Positions 9,073-15,730 of a DNA stretch of 64,000 nucleotides are shown here, in pieces. The first letter of the stretch is position 1. Every line of letters starts with the position of its first letter. Under the pieces are notes generated by a model. That model saw nothing but the letters and a program-made list of their open reading frames with translations, made no database searches and was not told the DNA's origin. The position numbers and the translations under genes were made by a program. Source of the stretch: Acidobacteriota bacterium (lineage in GTDB: Bacteria; Acidobacteriota; Vicinamibacteria; Vicinamibacterales; UBA2999); the NCBI GenBank assembly GCA_947482665.1, contig CANKJK010000011.1, positions 1-64,000 on the forward strand, written 5' to 3'.

Positions 9073-9674
9073 CGTCCACGTGCTCCGGCGTAATCCTCTG
9101 GCGTATCGAGGTCCACGAACGCGCCGTCATCGTCCACCGCCACATGCTCGATGGCAGAGGCGTAGCCGCGCACCACGGGCTTGGCGCCCTGCTCGAGCGG
9201 GGCGGACCGCAACGCCTCGAAGGTTCGTCGATCGAAGACCACCGGGTGCCCGTGCACGTCGCCCCGGGCGGGCCGCGCGATGGGCGGCCGGGCCTGTTCC
9301 CAGGCCTCCATCACAGCGCGCACCGTCGCCGTGGTGACAAACGGCACGTCGACCAGCGTGACCACCAGCGCATCGACGTCACCCGCGGCCTCGAGCCCAG
9401 TCAGGAGCGAGGAGAGCTGTCCGCGATCGGGATCCTCATTCACGAGCAGTGTGACGCCACTGTCCGGCCCGAGTTCCGCGAGGGCGGCCGCGATGGCGTC
9501 TCGCGTCTCTGGCCGGGCGACCACCATGACGGGATGCGCACCGGCCACACGCAGCGTGCGCGCGGCGCGAACGACGAAGGGCGTGCCGGCGCCGTCGGGG
9601 AGCAGGGCCTTCGGGCGTCCCATGCGCGAGGAGCGGCCCGCGGCCAGCACGAGTCCGGCGATCCGTGGAGACAT
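9069..9674 (-). CDS. MocA-like nucleotidyltransferase
   Basis: 201 residues from the ATG at 9674. The open frame continues upstream but that part is not protein-like, and the promoter of a divergent gene lies there. The signature LAAGRSSRMGRPK (residues 10-22) is the nucleotide-binding loop of the NTP_transf_3/MobA-like family. The PVMVVA, LVTLVDVPFVT and GHPVVFDRRTFEAL motifs match molybdenum cofactor cytidylyltransferase (MocA) homologues, which convert Mo-molybdopterin to its CMP dinucleotide form. A role in another nucleotide-sugar or cofactor reaction cannot be excluded because no xanthine dehydrogenase-family gene is nearby. moaE/moaD at 21 kb and fdhE at 14 kb show that molybdenum cofactor use is likely in this organism. 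Confidence 0.8.
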   Translation of the reverse strand: MSPRIAGLVLAAGRSSRMGRPKALLPDGAGTPFVVRAARTLRVAGAHPVMVVARPETRDAIAAALAELGPDSGVTLLVNEDPDRGQLSSLLTGLEAAGDVDALVVTLVDVPFVTTATVRAVMEAWEQARPPIARPARGDVHGHPVVFDRRTFEALRSAPLEQGAKPVVRGYASAIEHVAVDDDGAFVDLDTPEDYAGARGR

Positions 9675-9716
9675 GGCGCGGCCAGTGTCGCACGCATGCG
9701 GGCGAAGGGCAGACGG

Positions 9717-9722
9717 TACAAT
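9717..9722 (+). promoter_or_regulatory. -10-like box for the zinc-ribbon gene
   Basis: TACAAT ends 9 nt before the ATG at 9732, leaving room for only a 2-4-nt leader. No clear -35 is present. It lies in the 57-bp divergent spacer shared with the MocA-like gene. Confidence 0.45.
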
Positions 9723-9731
9723 GACCGCAGC

Positions 9732-9950
9732 ATGTCCGACGCCGCACTCCAGATTCGCTGCCAGCGCTGCGGCGTGCAGATGGATCTGGTCGATCCGGCG
9801 CCCGGTCAGCCGTGGCCGCCCCAGCAGTACTGGGTCTGCCCCACCTGCGGGCGCCACTTCTGGAGCACCTACGCCGGTCCCACTGGACGGGCTCCGGCGG
9901 CGTCGTCGGTCCCTGCGGCGGACGCCCCCAAGCCCCCTGTCCAGGCCTGA
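9732..9950 (+). CDS. Small zinc-ribbon protein
   Basis: 72 residues starting at ATG 9732. Two CxxC knuckles, CQRC (C10, C13) and CPTC (C36, C39), separated by ~22 residues form a classic zinc ribbon, with aromatic residues (QQYWVC, RHFWSTY) around the second knuckle. The C-terminal 20 residues are Ala/Pro-rich and probably disordered. The open frame extends about 880 nt upstream, but that part lies antisense to the mocA-like and DUF255 genes and is not real. Zinc ribbons of this size often bind nucleic acid or protein partners; no specific function can be assigned. Confidence 0.7.
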   Translation: MSDAALQIRCQRCGVQMDLVDPAPGQPWPPQQYWVCPTCGRHFWSTYAGPTGRAPAASSVPAADAPKPPVQA

Positions 9951-9962
9951 CTCCACCATTTG

Positions 9963-9992
9963 TTGACTTCCTGATCGGTAAGTCCCTACACT
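9963..9992 (+). promoter_or_regulatory. Sigma-70-type promoter of the cold-shock gene
   Basis: TTGACT (9963-9968), an 18-bp spacer, and TACACT (9987-9992). Transcription would start near 9999, giving a leader of roughly 120 nt before the csp ATG at 10120. Long leaders are typical of cspA-type mRNAs, where RNA folding adjusts translation with temperature. It is the clearest -35/-10 pair I found in the window. Confidence 0.65.
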
Positions 9993-10119
9993 TGCGCCAG
10001 TTTTGACGGGCGGGCCACAGCCGCTGGTTTCCACCGGCCTCATTCGCTCGCGTTTGTAACGCGGCTCGTGGCACTGTGGGGACTCCCTCAGGGGCGTGAC
10101 GCATCGGAGGACAGGGGTT

Positions 10120-10326
10120 ATGTCAAGCGGGACCATCGCACGTCTCCTCATCGACAAGGGCTTCGGCTTCATTCGTGATGAGGGCGGTATCGAGCACTTC
10201 TTCCATCGGAGCGCCATTCGCGGCGCAGTCTTCGAACTGCTGCGGGAAGGCCAGCGTGTTGAGTTCTCGGTGGAGGAATCCGCCAAGGGCCCGCGTGCCG
10301 GCGATGTTCGCCTGATCGAAGGCTAA
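10120..10326 (+). CDS. Cold-shock domain protein (CspA family)
   Basis: 68 residues forming a single OB-fold cold-shock domain. RNP1-like KGFGFI lies at residues 13-18 and RNP2-like HFFHRS at 26-31. The family binds single-stranded RNA/DNA and acts as an RNA chaperone. The start is ATG 10120 with a strong ribosome-binding site (CGGAGGACAGG) 7-13 nt upstream; an in-frame ATG at 10096 lacks one and would add eight non-conserved residues. The RNP1 motif begins with LLIDKG rather than the usual VKWFNAEKG, so this is a divergent Csp. It is transcribed from the promoter at 9963-9992 with a long leader and followed by a GC-rich hairpin. Confidence 0.9.
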   Translation: MSSGTIARLLIDKGFGFIRDEGGIEHFFHRSAIRGAVFELLREGQRVEFSVEESAKGPRAGDVRLIEG

Positions 10327-10340
10327 GCCATCTTCCGGGT

Positions 10341-10362
10341 CCGGCCCTGGCGGCAGGGCCGG
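10341..10362 (+). terminator. GC-rich hairpin after the cold-shock gene
   Basis: CCGGCCCTG-GCGG-CAGGGCCGG forms a perfect 9-bp stem with a 4-nt loop, starting 14 nt after the csp stop codon. No T tract follows, so it may act as a weak or Rho-assisted terminator or as a 3' stabilising stem. The next gene starts only 8 nt later. Confidence 0.5.
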
Positions 10363-10369
10363 ATGTCCA

Positions 10370-11008
10370 GTGTCTGCCCACCGGTTCCGCCCTCGCGGCC
10401 TTCCCCGACTTCTCTTCGGATGTGTCGCACTGGCACTGCTGGTGCTGGCTTTCGTCCGCCTGGGCTCGTTCTTCTGGCGCAGCGACCCCCTCGAACACGC
10501 CGACGTCATCCACTCCCTTGCGGGCTCGCGCATGGAACGCCAGCTTGAGGCCGGTCTTCTCTACAAGGATGGCTGGGCTCCGCTGATCCTCTTCACCCAG
10601 GAGCAGTTCGACCTGGCCGAACGCCACTTGCAGCGTCTCGGCATCCAGCCGGTCACCGGCGCTGAGACAGCCAGACGACAGCTGATGCAGCTGGGCATTC
10701 CGGCTTCGGCCTTCCTGATTCCACCCGAACTGCACGACAACACTGCGGAGGAAGCCGCGACGCTCCGGCGTCTGGCGGTCTCCCATCACTGGCGAACGGT
10801 GATCCTGGTGACCTCCGGCTACCACACCCGGCGGTCGGGCTACGCCTTCGAACGGGCGCTGCGCGGCACGGGGGTGCGACTGATCGTGCGGCCCTCACGG
10901 TTTGACGACGGCCATCCCGCACGCTGGTGGCGCTTCCGCTCCGACATCCGCTGGATCCTGAGCGAAGGCCCGAAGTTCGCGTCCTATCTCTTCGGTCTCG
11001 CCGAGTAA
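10370..11008 (+). CDS. YdcF-like (DUF218) membrane-anchored protein
   Basis: 212 residues from GTG 10370. One transmembrane segment (residues ~13-32, LLFGCVALALLVLAF) anchors a DUF218/YdcF-type Rossmann-like domain with ADVIHSLAGSRMERQLEAG, later DNTAEEAATLRRL, and the characteristic VILVTSGYHTRRSGYAFERAL. Family members include E. coli YdcF, which binds S-adenosylmethionine, and SanA/ElyC-type envelope proteins; the activity is not settled. The usual first motif of the family is modified here to HSLAGS. The domain probably faces the periplasm. The gene follows the csp hairpin closely and may depend on read-through. It is convergent with the ABC-like gene 16 nt downstream. Confidence 0.75.
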   Translation: MSAHRFRPRGLPRLLFGCVALALLVLAFVRLGSFFWRSDPLEHADVIHSLAGSRMERQLEAGLLYKDGWAPLILFTQEQFDLAERHLQRLGIQPVTGAETARRQLMQLGIPASAFLIPPELHDNTAEEAATLRRLAVSHHWRTVILVTSGYHTRRSGYAFERALRGTGVRLIVRPSRFDDGHPARWWRFRSDIRWILSEGPKFASYLFGLAE

Positions 11009-11024
11009 GTCCTGCCGGCTGCGG

Positions 11025-11738
11025 CTATCCGCGCCGGAACCAGGACGACCAGCCCCCGACCTCGCGGACATCACCAGTGGCCGGGTCCAGACGCCGCACC
11101 TGTTTCGCCGTCGCGCGGGCAAAGCCCTCGTCGGCCGTCAGCACCAGCAGCGTCAGGGCGCGGACCTCGACGACCCGGGAGAGCGCCTCCGCCACCCCCG
11201 TGACCGACTCAGCAGGCACGAGGGCATTGGGATGCTCAGCCAGCAGGAGGGTCGGTTTCAGCGCGAGTGCCCGGCCAAGCCGCAGCCGCAGTTGCGCCAG
11301 CGGATCCAGCGTGGCGGCCATGCGGACCAGGTCAGGCTCGGCGAGTCCCACATCATTTGCCAGCGCGGTCACCTCCGCCAGGATCGACGGCGGAATCGGA
11401 TTGAGCTCCAGCGAAAACGGGAGTGCCAGATTCTGCGCGGCGGTCATAGCCTCAAGCAGCACCGCGCGGGGACTCAGCATCCCGAATCGGTCGAGCAGTG
11501 CGAGCCACGCCCCCCCGTCAGGGACGGAGGATGTGGGCGCCCCGAACACCTCCACCTCGCCCCGATCAGGCAGCGCGGACCCGGTGATGAGATCGACGAG
11601 GACCTCGGCTGCCGGACCATCGACGCCCGTGAGCGCGAGCGTCTCGCCCTCATGGAGCGTGAGTTCCCGCACACGCAAAGGCCGCAGACCGCCATACGCC
11701 TTCTCGACATCCCGCAGCCTGAGCAGGACCGGCGGCAT
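11025..11738 (-). CDS. Degenerate ABC-type ATPase domain protein
   Basis: 237 residues from ATG 11738. The ATG overlaps the PHP gene's stop as TGATG; an in-frame start at 11792 is less likely. Overall layout matches an ABC transporter ATP-binding subunit: LRLRDVEKAYGG at the start, a D-loop-like HPNAL and a RALALKPTLLLAE segment. Every catalytic motif is changed, however. Walker A is GVDGPAAEV instead of GxxGxGKST, with no lysine. The signature region is LDPLAQLRLRLGRAL instead of LSGGQ. Walker B is LLLAEHPN instead of LLLDEPT. The H-loop reads LLVLTADE with no histidine. It is therefore probably a non-hydrolysing pseudo-ATPase. No permease is adjacent. It is the last gene of the erpA-Fur/rubrerythrin-PHP operon. 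Confidence 0.7.
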   Translation of the reverse strand: MPPVLLRLRDVEKAYGGLRPLRVRELTLHEGETLALTGVDGPAAEVLVDLITGSALPDRGEVEVFGAPTSSVPDGGAWLALLDRFGMLSPRAVLLEAMTAAQNLALPFSLELNPIPPSILAEVTALANDVGLAEPDLVRMAATLDPLAQLRLRLGRALALKPTLLLAEHPNALVPAESVTGVAEALSRVVEVRALTLLVLTADEGFARATAKQVRRLDPATGDVREVGGWSSWFRRG

Positions 11739-12550
11739 CAGCGGAGCCGGGCGCGCAGCGCGGTCCACACGGCATCCGGCACGCGCGAGCACCCGGGCAT
11801 GCGTGCCTGCTCGGGGTCGCCATGGTAGTCGGAGCCACCCGTCATGAGCAGGCCGTGCTCCTCGGCAAACTGACGGTAGCGGTCACGCACCGAGGGTGAA
11901 TGGTCAGGATGAAACACCTCGATGGCCGGCAACCCGTCTTCCACGAAGGCCCGGAGGCGCGCATCGATGCCGGCCTTGCCCGGATGGGCGAGCGCCGCAA
12001 GGCCTCCGGCGCGGCTGACCACGGCCACCACATCGCGGACCGGTGCCCCTTCACGGGGCACGAAGGCCGGACACCCACCGGCCAGCCAGCGGTCAAAGGC
12101 CTCAGCCATCGAGCGCACATGGCCCGCCGCGACCAATGCGCGCGCGATATGGGGCCGCCCCACGGAACGACCAGCCGGCACCCCGTCCATCACGGCGTCC
12201 ACATCGATCGGCACGCCGAGCTGCGCGAGCCGCGCGCCGATCTGGTAGGTCCGCTCACGCCGGGCGGCCATCTGACTCGTCAGGAACACCTGGAGTTCGG
12301 GATACTCGGCGTCGAAGCCGTAGCCCAGCACGTGGACATCCCGGCCCTCTTCCACCGCGGTGATCTCGATGCCAGTCAGCACGGTCAAGCCGCGCGCGGC
12401 TCCCAAGGCGGCAACCTCCTCGTACGCCGCCACGGTGTCGTGGTCGGTCACGGCCATCACGCGGATGTCCGCCGCCGCCACCGCATCGACCAGTTCGGCC
12501 GGCGTCGAGCGACCGTCGGACGCGGTGGTGTGGAGATGGAGATCGATCAC
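11738..12550 (-). CDS. PHP-domain phosphoesterase (RNase AM/YciV-like)
   Basis: 270 residues, essentially one PHP domain. All expected metal-binding motifs are present: DLHLHTTASDG at residues 3-13, TDHDT at 35-39, GIEIT, ALAHPGK in the second half, and GGSDYHGD near the C-terminus. The same architecture is found in E. coli YciV/RNase AM, a 5'-3' exonuclease and 3',5'-nucleotide phosphatase, and in Chromobacterium TrpH-type enzymes that hydrolyse pAp. The likely reaction is therefore removal of phosphate from short nucleotides such as pAp. The start is GTG 12550, overlapping the Fur/rubrerythrin stop (GTGA); it is followed immediately by the ABC-like gene (TGATG). Confidence 0.88.
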   Translation of the reverse strand: MIDLHLHTTASDGRSTPAELVDAVAAADIRVMAVTDHDTVAAYEEVAALGAARGLTVLTGIEITAVEEGRDVHVLGYGFDAEYPELQVFLTSQMAARRERTYQIGARLAQLGVPIDVDAVMDGVPAGRSVGRPHIARALVAAGHVRSMAEAFDRWLAGGCPAFVPREGAPVRDVVAVVSRAGGLAALAHPGKAGIDARLRAFVEDGLPAIEVFHPDHSPSVRDRYRQFAEEHGLLMTGGSDYHGDPEQARMPGCSRVPDAVWTALRARLR

Positions 12551-13536
12551 GCGCGGCGACCCTGGCGGGTGCCTCGGGCGGCGGGCACACCCGCCCCCTT
12601 CCGTGGGCGACGCCCCTGGCGCTTCACGAGCGCACGGTACTCGCGCATGAGCAGGTCGAGATGCTCCCGCTCCTCGCTGGCAAACTCGAGAAAGATTTGC
12701 TTGCCCTCGGAGTCTTCGAATCGTTCGCCGTACTTCTTGAAGAACTGGTGCGACCCGCGTTCGCAGCGAATGCCCACCAGGAGCGCCTGCTGATCGTCCA
12801 CGCCCTGGAGCAGGCGATCCGCGCCTTCCGCAAACAGGCCGTGCGCCGCACCTTTGAAGAAGAGAAAGGTGGGCCGCGTCTCGAGCTCAGGGTCACGCTT
12901 GAGCAGTTCCGCGTAGCGCCCCTCGAGTGTGCCGAGGTGGTGACGTTCCTCCTCGGCGAGCTTCTGGAAGATCGATCGTCCGCGAGCGTCTTTCGTCAGT
13001 CGCGCCGCGCGGGTGTAGAACTCCAGCCCGCTCCGCTCGGTGGCGATGGCCATGCGGAGTGCGTCACGCGCAAACAGCAGGTCCGTCAGGCCATGGTCCG
13101 ACCCGGCGGGCCGGCCGTGCTGACAGTCCTCGCACACACCGTGAATCTGCACCACGGTCTGCGAGGCCGAGAACCCCCGCGACGCGGCCACCTCGTCGAC
13201 GAGCTGCTCGATGTCCGAGCTCATGAACTCGAACGAGCGATGACACTTGTTGCAGATGAGATGGTTGTGGCGGGGGTGGTGATACGAGCGCTCGTAGCGC
13301 GCAAGGCCATCGCCGAAGTCGACCCTGCTGGCAATGCCCGCGTCCACCATCCACTGGATGGTCCGGTAGACGGTGGCGCGGCTGACGCGCCGATCGTCGC
13401 GCTGGACGCGCGAGACGAGTTCCTCGGCCGTGAGGTGCCCCTCTTCGTTCAGAAAGACGTTGAGGATCTGCTCCCGCTTGCTCGACCGCTTGCCGCCGGC
13501 GGGCTTGAGATCACGAACGTCGGGAAGAGTGGACAC
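12547..13536 (-). CDS. Fur-family regulator fused to a rubrerythrin-like diiron domain
   Basis: 329 residues with two domains. Residues ~15-140 are a complete Fur/PerR-type repressor: winged helix with VSRATVYRTIQWM (52-64), metal-sensing SYHHPRHNHLIC (84-95), and the structural zinc cysteines CNKC (C95, C98) and CEDC (C135, C138). Residues ~150-305 are a ferritin-like four-helix bundle of the rubrerythrin (COG1633) type, with the expected ligand pattern: E167, ExxH in LAEEERHH (196-200), E259, and ExxH at E289/H292. The C-terminal tail is Arg/Gly-rich. No frameshift is needed; the fusion is one continuous frame. A metal- or peroxide-sensing repressor carrying its own diiron site is the obvious inference. 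GTG start at 13536, 38 nt after erpA, coupled by GTGA to the PHP gene. Confidence 0.9.
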   Translation of the reverse strand: MSTLPDVRDLKPAGGKRSSKREQILNVFLNEEGHLTAEELVSRVQRDDRRVSRATVYRTIQWMVDAGIASRVDFGDGLARYERSYHHPRHNHLICNKCHRSFEFMSSDIEQLVDEVAASRGFSASQTVVQIHGVCEDCQHGRPAGSDHGLTDLLFARDALRMAIATERSGLEFYTRAARLTKDARGRSIFQKLAEEERHHLGTLEGRYAELLKRDPELETRPTFLFFKGAAHGLFAEGADRLLQGVDDQQALLVGIRCERGSHQFFKKYGERFEDSEGKQIFLEFASEEREHLDLLMREYRALVKRQGRRPRKGAGVPAARGTRQGRRA

Positions 13537-13574
13537 GGCAGACGAAGACGGCCGGCCCGGAGGCCGGCTCGTTC

Positions 13575-13934
13575 CTAGTGCTGGTGACCGTGGTCGCCGC
13601 CGCCTTCGCCCTCGACGCTGAAGGACGAGCCGCAGCCGCAGGTGGAGGTGGCGTTCGGGTTCTTGATGGTGAAGCCGCCGCCGGTCACCGTGTCGACGAA
13701 GTCGACCTCGGCGCCCTTCAGATAGCTCACGCTGACCGGGTCGACGAACAGCCTGATGCCGTTGGATTCAAACACCTGGTCACCGGCGCCGCCGGCTTCC
13801 TCGATCATCAGGCCGTACTGGAACCCGGAGCAGCCGCCGCCCTGAACGAAGACGCGAAGACCGCTGCCGGTCTTGCCCTCTTCCGTCAGAAGTTCTGAGA
13901 TTTTCGTTGCAGCAACCGGAGAGACGTTAATCAT
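13575..13934 (-). CDS. erpA: A-type iron-sulfur carrier protein (ErpA/IscA family)
   Basis: 119 residues from ATG 13934. The HesB/IscA fold is clear: VSPVAATKISELL at the start, and the three cluster-binding cysteines in QGGGCSGFQYGL and near the C-terminus in TSTCGCGSSF. A-type carriers receive 4Fe-4S clusters from the assembly scaffold and pass them to apoproteins. The C-terminal tail after CGCG is acidic and ends in GGDHGHQH, an extra metal-binding-like extension. The longer frame starting at 14009 is rejected because a TATAAT box and a good ribosome-binding site (GAGGAG) both lie in front of the ATG at 13934. It heads the operon with the Fur/rubrerythrin fusion. ErpA versus IscA is not decided by sequence alone. 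Confidence 0.9.
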   Translation of the reverse strand: MINVSPVAATKISELLTEEGKTGSGLRVFVQGGGCSGFQYGLMIEEAGGAGDQVFESNGIRLFVDPVSVSYLKGAEVDFVDTVTGGGFTIKNPNATSTCGCGSSFSVEGEGGGDHGHQH

Positions 13935-13964
13935 GGGTTCTATGGCTCCTCGTGGGATGGCTGA

Positions 13965-13970
13965 ATTATA
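13965..13970 (-). promoter_or_regulatory. -10 box of the erpA operon
   Basis: TATAAT on the minus strand, 30 nt upstream of the erpA ATG. It leaves a ~24-nt leader with a GAGGAG ribosome-binding site, unlike most other boxes in this window, which sit almost on the start codon. No strong -35 is visible. This would be the place to look for Fur-type control. Confidence 0.5.
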
Positions 13971-14026
13971 TCCCAGCCGTTCTCTTGCGGCCGGAGCCGG
14001 GAGTGCCATAACCTCGGGACCCGGTC

Positions 14027-14941
14027 ATGTTGTCTCCGTTATCCCAGCGCCTGCACGACCGGCTCCTCGAAATCCACGCGGATCGGCCCGATTTGGCCGC
14101 CGCGCTCGATCTGCAGCGAAATCTGCTCTCCCGGGAACTCGAGCTCCTCGAGATGTTCCTCGCCGGGGGCCTCCCGCGGCTGTCGCTCCCTGGCCGATAC
14201 CTGGCCACCAAGCTGCGCGACGGCATTCCCGCCCTCTTTTCGGAGCCGGTCCCGCTCCCCCAGCACCTGCTGACGCTGGCGCTCCGAGACTTCTGCGGAC
14301 GGCTCGCCACGGGCCGGACTGAGGCAAGCGCGCGGGCCATCCAGACCGCGTTCGATGGCCCGCTCCCACCGGCCGCCGTCATCTCAGCCTGCTTCGGGAG
14401 AGACCAGACGCAGGTGCGAGCGCTCGCCCAGCACGCGTCGGTTGCCCCGGACCTCCTGTGGCTCATCGCCGAGCTGACGGTCGCGCCCCTGGCGCACTTG
14501 CTCCAGCGACAGCTCTTCGAGGGCGCCAGTGCGGCACCGGGTACGCCCCTGGCCGAGGCGGTCGCGCAGTGGGACCGCGGGTTCTGCCCCGCGTGCGGGT
14601 CCTGGCCGGCGCTGCTCGAAGCGGGCGAGGCCGGACATACGCTGCGGTGCTCCTTCTGCGCGCTGGGCTGGGTGATGGCGAGTTATCGCTGCATCTACTG
14701 CGGCAACGACGGAGAGTCCTTCCTGACGGCGAGGCCGGACCCGGAACACCCCGGCCGGCGGCTGCAGTTCTGCGGCGAGTGCGGCGGCTACGCGAAGGTG
14801 TTGGACCTGGCGAGGCCCACCGAGTTCCCCCTCGTCGCGATCGAGGACCTCGCCTCGCTCGACCTCGACATGATGGCCATCGAGCGCCAGTACGGCCGGC
14901 CGGCCCTGCCGACGATCACGCGCCGGCCCGCGCGCGGCTGA
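14027..14941 (+). CDS. fdhE: FdhE-like formate dehydrogenase accessory protein
   Basis: 304 residues, the usual length of FdhE. Four CxxC pairs in the C-terminal half form two rubredoxin-like iron sites: CPAC (C187, C190), CSFC, CIYC (in YRCIYCGNDGE) and CGEC. FdhE binds formate dehydrogenases and supports their maturation. The N-terminal half is helical (DLAAALDLQRNLL, ELELLEMFL), as in the family. It is divergent from erpA with a 92-nt spacer. No formate dehydrogenase structural gene is present in the window, so the partner must be elsewhere. The 164-nt gap that follows contains a small hairpin at 14947-14961 (GTCTCA/TGAGAC) and nothing else I can support. Confidence 0.85.
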   Translation: MLSPLSQRLHDRLLEIHADRPDLAAALDLQRNLLSRELELLEMFLAGGLPRLSLPGRYLATKLRDGIPALFSEPVPLPQHLLTLALRDFCGRLATGRTEASARAIQTAFDGPLPPAAVISACFGRDQTQVRALAQHASVAPDLLWLIAELTVAPLAHLLQRQLFEGASAAPGTPLAEAVAQWDRGFCPACGSWPALLEAGEAGHTLRCSFCALGWVMASYRCIYCGNDGESFLTARPDPEHPGRRLQFCGECGGYAKVLDLARPTEFPLVAIEDLASLDLDMMAIERQYGRPALPTITRRPARG

Positions 14942-15105
14942 CGTACGTCTCATCCTGAGACAGTCGAGACATCTCAAAGGGCGCGTGGCGCCCGCGGGCC
15001 GGCCCTTCCCCTCGAAATCGCACCAGAATCCTGGCGGCATGAATGGTGCTCTGGTGAGGTGCGACTCGCATACGGCGGGCGACATCAACCATCGAGGAGA
15101 GAGAC

Positions 15106-15717
15106 ATGGACGCGAGCACCACAGCCCTGATCCTGGTCGGATACCAGAACGACTACTTCGCCAAAGATGGCATCCTGCGGAGCGTCGTCCAGGAGCCGAA
15201 TCGCGTGGACCACGTCCTGTCCAATACGATCGCCTTCATCGAGGCGGTGGCGAAGACCCCGATGACGATCATCTCGACGCCAATCGTTCTCGAGCCGAGT
15301 TACCGCGCCCTCGCGAGCCCTGTGGGGATCCTCAACGCCATCAAGGAATCGGGCGCGTTCAAGGCCGGGAGCTCCGGCGCCGAGACGATTCCCGAACTGC
15401 TCGCCTTTGGCGACAGGGTTCTCTATGTCACCGGCAAGGTCGGTTTCAACGCGTTCTCGGACACCACCCTCGAGACCGTGCTCAAGGAGCGGGGCATCCG
15501 GAACGTGCTGGTGGCCGGCATGGTCACCTCGCTCTGCATCGATTCGACAGGGCGGGCGGCCTACGAGCACGGCTACAGCGTCACGGTGCTCTCTGATTGC
15601 ACGTCGGCGCGGACACCAGACGAGCAGGACTTCTTCTGCCAGAACATCTTCCCGCTGTATGGCGGGGTCGCGGCAAGCTCGACGCTGGCGTCAGACCTCG
15701 CTCCCGCGGCCGCGTAA
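15106..15717 (+). CDS. Isochorismatase-fold cysteine hydrolase-like protein lacking the catalytic Asp
   Basis: 203 residues with the isochorismatase-like fold. The family's Asp-Lys-Cys triad is only partly present. Lys (K111 in TGKVGFNAF) and Cys (C144 in GMVTSLCIDST) are there. The N-terminal motif, normally VIDMQNDF, reads LVGYQNDYF, putting G12 where the catalytic Asp belongs. This suggests altered or lost hydrolase activity. A ribosome-binding site GAGGAGAGA precedes the ATG. The gene sits 13 nt upstream of a hybrid histidine kinase and almost certainly shares its mRNA, so a role in sensing or in producing or removing a signal is plausible. I cannot name a substrate. Confidence 0.8.
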   Translation: MDASTTALILVGYQNDYFAKDGILRSVVQEPNRVDHVLSNTIAFIEAVAKTPMTIISTPIVLEPSYRALASPVGILNAIKESGAFKAGSSGAETIPELLAFGDRVLYVTGKVGFNAFSDTTLETVLKERGIRNVLVAGMVTSLCIDSTGRAAYEHGYSVTVLSDCTSARTPDEQDFFCQNIFPLYGGVAASSTLASDLAPAAA

Positions 15718-15730
15718 ACGGCGTACCGCC

